A DNA stretch of 48,243 bases from Colwellia sp. (GTDB taxonomy: Bacteria; Pseudomonadota; Gammaproteobacteria; Enterobacterales; Alteromonadaceae): contig JADGDH010000005.1 in NCBI GenBank assembly GCA_016745015.1, positions 1 to 48,243 on the forward strand, in the 5' to 3' direction. Positions 44,392-48,243 of this stretch are shown piece after piece; the first letter of the stretch is position 1; every line of letters begins with the position of its first letter. The notes under the pieces were generated by a model, which saw only the letters and a list, made by a program, of their open reading frames with translations, was not told where the DNA came from and searched no databases. Made by a program: the position numbers and the translations under genes.

Positions 44392-44652
44392 ATGCGAGTA
44401 GAGACAATTAGTTACCTAAAGCAAAATGCTGCAACCTTAAATGTAGAAGAACCCATTGTAGTGACTCAAAGCGGTAAACCTGTTTATCGTATTGAGTCTG
44501 AAGTATCTGCACAATTAAAAGATGAGGGTATAGCACTACTTAAGTTGATGAACCTAGCCGAAAGAGATGTTAAATCGGGAAAAACTTATAGCCCAGAACA
44601 AGCCATGAATAAACTACGAGCACAGCTTACATCAGGAATGGCTTCGCTTTAG
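44392..44652 (+). CDS. Type II antitoxin, Phd/YefM-like
   Basis: A short protein of about 86 residues. The opening MRVETISYLKQNAATL then EPIVVTQSGKPVYRIES is the Phd/YefM fold: a strand, a helix, then the beta hairpin EPIxITxxGKPxaVl used for dimerisation and DNA binding. The C-terminal half is charged and helical, as expected for the toxin-binding part. A longer start at ATG 44371 is possible, but 44392 matches the family and has a GGA about nine bases upstream. The toxin gene follows 23 bases later on the same strand. Such antitoxins normally repress their own operon. No exact subfamily is claimed. Confidence 0.75.
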   Translation: MRVETISYLKQNAATLNVEEPIVVTQSGKPVYRIESEVSAQLKDEGIALLKLMNLAERDVKSGKTYSPEQAMNKLRAQLTSGMASL

Positions 44653-44675
44653 TTTTAGCTTGAGGAGGTAGGTTA

Positions 44676-45011
44676 ATGACAAAAATTGAAGTCACTCATG
44701 CAGCTTATCAAAGCCTTTCAATTATTACACGTTACATGAAGGAATTTATTGGCTTAGAGCAAGCCATTAGTCTTGCAGAACAGCTGATTAATGTAACAAC
44801 ACTTAAGTTAACAGAAAACCCACAGCAATGCCCTGTTTGTCATGAATTGGAATTATTAGGTGTTACCGATTATAAACAGTTAACAATTGATAAATATAAA
44901 ATATTATATCGTTATGATGACCGTTTAAATATTGTATACGTAACAGCCTTCATGAGATATAAACAAAGCGCACAGCAATTATTAATTGCCCAGTCATTGT
45001 TATTAGAGTAA
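44676..45011 (+). CDS. Type II toxin, RelE/ParE-like
   Basis: A 111-residue protein with the RelE/ParE pattern: an N-terminal strand IEVTHAAYQSL, two helices, LTENPQQCPVCHELE in the loop, then YKQLTIDKYKILYRYDDRLN and IVYVTAFMRYKQ, which matches the Y(R/K)ilYrxd...vxilxvxHxrq core with the usual terminal His replaced by Met (FMRYKQ). ParE-type toxins poison gyrase, RelE-type cleave mRNA; the sequence does not decide which. The ribosome site GAGGAGGT (44662-44669) is very strong, six bases before ATG 44676, unusual beside the weak one of the antitoxin. It converges on hipA, 104 bases away. Confidence 0.75.
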   Translation: MTKIEVTHAAYQSLSIITRYMKEFIGLEQAISLAEQLINVTTLKLTENPQQCPVCHELELLGVTDYKQLTIDKYKILYRYDDRLNIVYVTAFMRYKQSAQQLLIAQSLLLE

Positions 45012-45055
45012 TAATCAATTACTCAATCAAAGAGATAAAAAAATCAAGTTGATCT

Positions 45056-45068
45056 GACCCTTTTGATA
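45056..45068. repeat. Right copy of the 13-bp direct repeat flanking the toxin-antitoxin pair
   Basis: TGACCCTTTTGAT repeats the copy at 44312-44324. It is directly followed by a GC-rich TCGCG...CGCGA inverted repeat (about 45076-45094), unusual in this AT-rich sequence and possibly the relic of a mobile or palindromic element. Confidence 0.6.
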
Positions 45069-45115
45069 TACTTTTCGCGAAGCCTTTGCGCGAGATTGTT
45101 GATTAGCTAGAGCTT

Positions 45116-46327
45116 TTACTTTTTAATAATTTTGGATAATATTTTTATATCCATATTGCTTACCCCAGCTTTAGAGAAATGTGTTTCCCAGCCATTTAAA
45201 GCGTTGGTAATGGCTAATATTATATTTTCTGCTTCAAATAATGTCATGCCAAATTTTTTGTGGTGTTTTGCTGCTTTATGGTGTGTGGGTAATATATCAC
45301 TGTAATTAAACTTTAATTGGTGATATTTGCCTAGCGTTAACGAAGGAACAACATCGTATACAGGGCTTAAACGCCAACCTTTATTATCGGCTAGAAAGCT
45401 AAAGTTTCTTAAATGATCATCGGTATTATTAAATGCTTTGTTAAACAGCATCTGTACAAAAAGTTGTTTTTTATCTAATTTTGGTTGGTAAGAATAAAGT
45501 GAAATTAACGTTAAAATATCTTCATAGCTTGCGCTGAATATATCTTTTTGTGTTTCAGTATTTTTAAGTAGACCATTTACCGTGATCAAATGGTACCGCA
45601 TACCTCTAACAGGTACATCAAAGCGAGTTGTTAGGAATATATTTTCATCCTGATTTATTGGGCTTGCTATCCATTCACTCTGTGCTACTTCAACACCAAT
45701 CGACTCTATGAGTGTTAAACAAGCGTGCTCAACCTTTGCATAATCAAACTTGTCATCTGTTTTTGCAAATTTTGCGATATATGCATGTGTTTTGTTGTGT
45801 ACTAATACTTTCGGTCTGGCACCACCGACACTAGAGCCTTGAGAAAAAAGAGACAGTTTTACCAACTCAATCTCACCTTCAATCAGTTCTTCATTATCGA
45901 GTTTATTAGCAATTTTTTCTAATTGTTCTAAATACTTTATATCGCAACCCTCATTGAAAGAGGGTGATTTACTACCATCACTAAACTGAATTGCACCGAT
46001 AGTAGATTGTCCGATATGTTTTAATAGTTCTTGATCTGTTGGGTGAGGAATATCATACATACGCGATATAACTTTTTTACCCCAATTGTCAGGTAATATA
46101 TCATCAACAAAGGCTGGTAATGCTTTGTGGCATTGCATTTTATAGGGTTGATTATTAAGAGGTAGTTGTGCGGGATCTATACCATATTTAGCATTTAAAT
46201 GATCTGCATGGTAAGTGAAGTCTACTCTGTCAACAATATGTCCATCATTTGAGGTAAAATTCACATTAGCGCATTTTGTTACTGTACCTGCTATATTAAG
46301 ATAAAATAATTTGAAATTATCTACCAT
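45116..46327 (-). CDS. hipA: HipA-family serine/threonine kinase toxin
   Basis: A 403-residue kinase-like toxin. Characteristic blocks are SLFSQGSSVGGARPKVLVHN near 156-175, the Gly-rich phosphate region with GGARPK, then YIAKFAKTDDKFDYAKVEH with the ATP-site Lys and the acidic helix, MRYHLITVNGLL, and the catalytic FNKAFNNTDDHLRNFSFL near 311 followed by the metal loop WRLSPVYDVVPS. E. coli HipA phosphorylates glutamyl-tRNA synthetase and is longer (440 residues). The start ATG 46327 overlaps the hipB stop by seven bases (ATGGTAG), so the two are cotranslated. All catalytic residues look intact. The pair sits in an accessory insert between rep and ubiB. Confidence 0.92.
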   Translation of the reverse strand: MVDNFKLFYLNIAGTVTKCANVNFTSNDGHIVDRVDFTYHADHLNAKYGIDPAQLPLNNQPYKMQCHKALPAFVDDILPDNWGKKVISRMYDIPHPTDQELLKHIGQSTIGAIQFSDGSKSPSFNEGCDIKYLEQLEKIANKLDNEELIEGEIELVKLSLFSQGSSVGGARPKVLVHNKTHAYIAKFAKTDDKFDYAKVEHACLTLIESIGVEVAQSEWIASPINQDENIFLTTRFDVPVRGMRYHLITVNGLLKNTETQKDIFSASYEDILTLISLYSYQPKLDKKQLFVQMLFNKAFNNTDDHLRNFSFLADNKGWRLSPVYDVVPSLTLGKYHQLKFNYSDILPTHHKAAKHHKKFGMTLFEAENIILAITNALNGWETHFSKAGVSNMDIKILSKIIKK

Positions 46328-46587
46328 TTTGCATCAGCCATTAGCTTGTTGATATCAGTTGTTATTTGAAAAAGTTTATTTAATTCTATTTTTTTTTGCA
46401 TTAAGGCTAACCCGTTAGCAACGGATGACCATGCAACACCTTTTGAACCTGACTCTATTTGCTGAATTGTACTTAAGCTAACGTTTAATCTTTGAGCAAA
46501 AACAACCTGTGTATCGTTGGGAAATGTTGCTTTTCTGAGTGCTTGAAAAGCCCTTCCTTTTTCAATAAACCAATTATCTGAAAGCAT
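46321..46587 (-). CDS. hipB: HipB-family antitoxin, XRE-type DNA-binding protein
   Basis: An 88-residue helix-turn-helix protein. The XRE domain reads TQVVFAQRLNVSLSTIQQIE followed by SGSKGVAWSSVANGLALM (about 26-65), with the usual Q-x2-FAxRLxVS recognition pattern. It should bind DNA upstream of its operon and neutralise HipA. A TTG start at 46599 is possible, but ATG 46587 has GAGG six bases upstream and is preferred. It overlaps hipA by seven bases. The 100-base gap to the ubiB stop, upstream of hipB, contains only AT-rich sequence and probably the hipBA promoter and operators; no clean repeat is visible. Confidence 0.88.
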   Translation of the reverse strand: MLSDNWFIEKGRAFQALRKATFPNDTQVVFAQRLNVSLSTIQQIESGSKGVAWSSVANGLALMQKKIELNKLFQITTDINKLMADAKW

Positions 46588-46688
46588 GTAAAACCTCAAT
46601 AATGAATAGTTAACATATCTTATATTTAAAGTATATTAACTGAATTTCAATAGAAATACATTTTATTTAAAGTATTTGTTGTTGAAGT

Positions 46689-48243
46689 TTATTTTTTATT
46701 AAGAGCACATAAAAAACAAAGTACAGCAGCGCCTGCGCTTATTGAAGCAAGTAATATGTTCTCTTGATTCATTAATAATGTGGCACTAACAATAAGTCCT
46801 GCGGCCACCACACCAAAAATTAGTCGTTGATTATTAGTCTGTTGCTGCTTTGCTATTTTCTCCATCAGTTGTGCTTGCTGAAAATTATTTTCTTTATCTG
46901 CTTTTAAATAATCATAAATAAGATCAGGTAACTCAGGCAGTTTTTCATTCCAAAATGGTAGGTTTTTTTTAATTTTAGTAAATACCGCTTTAACGCCCAT
47001 TTGTTCTTTTACCCAATTTTCTAAAAAGGGTTTGGCGGTTTGCCATAAATCTAATTGTGGGTAGAGCTGTCTACCCAAACCTTCAATATAAAGTAAGGTT
47101 TTTTGTAGTAATACCAGTTGTGGCTGTACTTCCATATTAAAGCGTCGAGCGGTATTAAATAAATTTACCAGTACTTGACCAAAAGAAATTTCAGATAAAG
47201 GTTTATTAAATATAGGTTCACACACGGTGCGAATAGCTAATTCAAATTCATCAACACTGGTACTAGCGGGCACCCAGCCTGAATCAACATGTAGTTGTGC
47301 TACTTTGCGATAATCTTGATTAAAAAAGGCAACAAAATTCTCTGCTAGATAACGTTTATCTTCGCGAGTTAATGTGCCCACAATACCGCAGTCTATGGCA
47401 ATCCACGTGGGGTCTGCAGGATTGGTCGCGTTAACAAAAACATTGCCTGGGTGCATATCCGCATGGAAAAAACTATCACGGAACACTTGAGTAAAAAATA
47501 CTTCAACGCCACGTTCAGCTAGCAATTTCATATCAACACCAAGACTATTTAAGGTGTCAGTTTCTGCGACGCCAATGCCGTAAATACGCTCCATTACTAA
47601 AACATTTTTGTGGCTATATTCACTGTGAATTTCAGGAACATAAAGTATTTTGTCGTATTCGTTGCCTTGCTCAAAATTACGTTTTAGCTGAATGGCATTA
47701 GCAGCTTCACGATTGAGATCTAGCTCATCTAGTATCGTTTTTTTATATTCAGCAACGACTTCAACAGGGCGCAAGCGTTTTCCGTCAGGAAGCCATCGGG
47801 CAACTATAGCGGCAATGCGAGACATTACTTTTACATCGGCTAAAATAGTTTTGTCTATGTTTGGACGTAGAACTTTAATCACTACCTTTCGCTTTGTATC
47901 GTCTTCAACTAAGGTGGCAGTATGTACTTGGGCGATAGACGCAGAAGCAAGTGGTGTTGTATCGAAATCACTAAAATGCTGTTCAAAAATTTCAATGCCC
48001 ATTGCATCAATAATTAGCTGCTTGGCGAGTTCTCCATCAAAGGGGGTAACTTGATCTTGCAATAATGCTAACTCATTAGCGAAGTCAGGCGGTAATAAAT
48101 CACGTCGGGTAGAGAGCATTTGGCCAAATTTAATGAAAACAGGACCAAGATCTTCAATGGCTAAACGAAAACGTTGCGCAGCAGATTTGTTCTTATGTTT
48201 GTTTTGCAGCCAAAATAAAGAGGTACGGCCAAGTTTGGCGTAC
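46689..48243 (-). CDS. ubiB: Ubiquinone biosynthesis regulatory kinase-like protein UbiB, N-terminus cut by window edge
   Basis: The visible part is about 517 residues; the gene continues off the right edge and lacks roughly the first 35-40 residues relative to E. coli UbiB (546). The in-frame sequence runs unbroken up to the edge ([18 protein letters not shown] then [20 protein letters not shown]), showing the diagnostic K-x-G-Q motif. Further kinase-like blocks are [15 protein letters not shown], containing the alanine-rich loop, and [11 protein letters not shown], then [12 protein letters not shown] with the DFG-equivalent Asp. Two C-terminal helices ([35 protein letters not shown]) anchor it in the inner membrane. 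UbiB is an atypical ATPase needed for coenzyme Q synthesis. Confidence 0.95.
   Translation of the reverse strand, partial: YAKLGRTSLFWLQNKHKNKSAAQRFRLAIEDLGPVFIKFGQMLSTRRDLLPPDFANELALLQDQVTPFDGELAKQLIIDAMGIEIFEQHFSDFDTTPLASASIAQVHTATLVEDDTKRKVVIKVLRPNIDKTILADVKVMSRIAAIVARWLPDGKRLRPVEVVAEYKKTILDELDLNREAANAIQLKRNFEQGNEYDKILYVPEIHSEYSHKNVLVMERIYGIGVAETDTLNSLGVDMKLLAERGVEVFFTQVFRDSFFHADMHPGNVFVNATNPADPTWIAIDCGIVGTLTREDKRYLAENFVAFFNQDYRKVAQLHVDSGWVPASTSVDEFELAIRTVCEPIFNKPLSEISFGQVLVNLFNTARRFNMEVQPQLVLLQKTLLYIEGLGRQLYPQLDLWQTAKPFLENWVKEQMGVKAVFTKIKKNLPFWNEKLPELPDLIYDYLKADKENNFQQAQLMEKIAKQQQTNNQRLIFGVVAAGLIVSATLLMNQENILLASISAGAAVLCFLCALNKK

Noticed and set aside
1-48243. tRNA, rRNA, insertion sequence or prophage genes
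   Set aside because: No cloverleaf-like sequence, rRNA segment, transposase, integrase or phage structural gene was recognised on either strand.

Overview
The window is an AT-rich stretch of a gammaproteobacterial chromosome. The order gpmI-envC-yibQ divergent from yibN-grxC-secB-gpsA, together with trmL, fieF, ubiK, rep and ubiB, is typical of gammaproteobacteria. The low GC, the exosortase locus and the protein flavour point to a marine Alteromonadales, most likely Colwelliaceae (Colwellia/Thalassotalea type). That last step is inference from gene content, not from a marker gene.

About 1-30,800 is an exopolysaccharide / exosortase (PEP-CTERM) locus, entered part-way through a polysaccharide deacetylase cut by the left edge. 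Bases 646-8777 (+) form a tight run: GNAT acyltransferase, asparagine-synthase-like protein, glycosyltransferase, CelD/FemAB-type acyltransferase, an unrecognised protein, a GT4 glycosyltransferase and a Wzx-type flippase. Bases 8781-11,704 (-) carry an O-antigen ligase/polymerase-like protein, an acyltransferase-3 protein and a GNAT protein. Bases 11,840-13,630 (+) carry an SGNH hydrolase and a second acyltransferase-3. Bases 13,682-16,167 (-) carry a polysaccharide deacetylase and a secreted beta-helix protein. Bases 16,289-22,563 (-) are the sorting module: ThiF-like adenylyltransferase, TPR lipoprotein PrsT, exosortase and one PEP-CTERM substrate with its own sigma-54-type promoter. Bases 22,762-30,790 (+) make sugar nucleotides (ManC, ManB and a fused WecB-WecC) and end with a second PrsT-like lipoprotein. 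Bases 30,900-32,743 hold an exosortase-associated N-acyl amino acid synthase divergent from a secreted trypsin-like protease.

Together these genes predict a surface polysaccharide containing mannose-derived sugar and N-acetylmannosaminuronic acid. It would be flipped by Wzx, polymerised or ligated by the Wzy-like protein, and trimmed or decorated by deacetylases, O-acyltransferases, GNAT-like enzymes and possibly an amidating enzyme. Proteins with PEP-CTERM tails would be processed by the exosortase in the same envelope. The priming glycosyltransferase, chain-length (Wzc/EpsD-like) proteins and the PrsK/PrsR regulators usual for such loci are not in the window and may lie to the left.

From 32,778 to the right end the window is mostly housekeeping: yibQ, envC and gpmI (-), yibN, grxC, secB and gpsA (+), trmL (-), fieF (+), an alpha/beta hydrolase and ubiK (-), rep (+) and ubiB (-, cut by the right edge). 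Between rep and ubiB sits a small accessory insert with a Phd/YefM-ParE-like toxin-antitoxin pair flanked by a 13-bp direct repeat, followed by hipB-hipA. No rRNA, tRNA, CRISPR array or intact insertion sequence was seen, and no gene-free gap exceeds about 260 bases.
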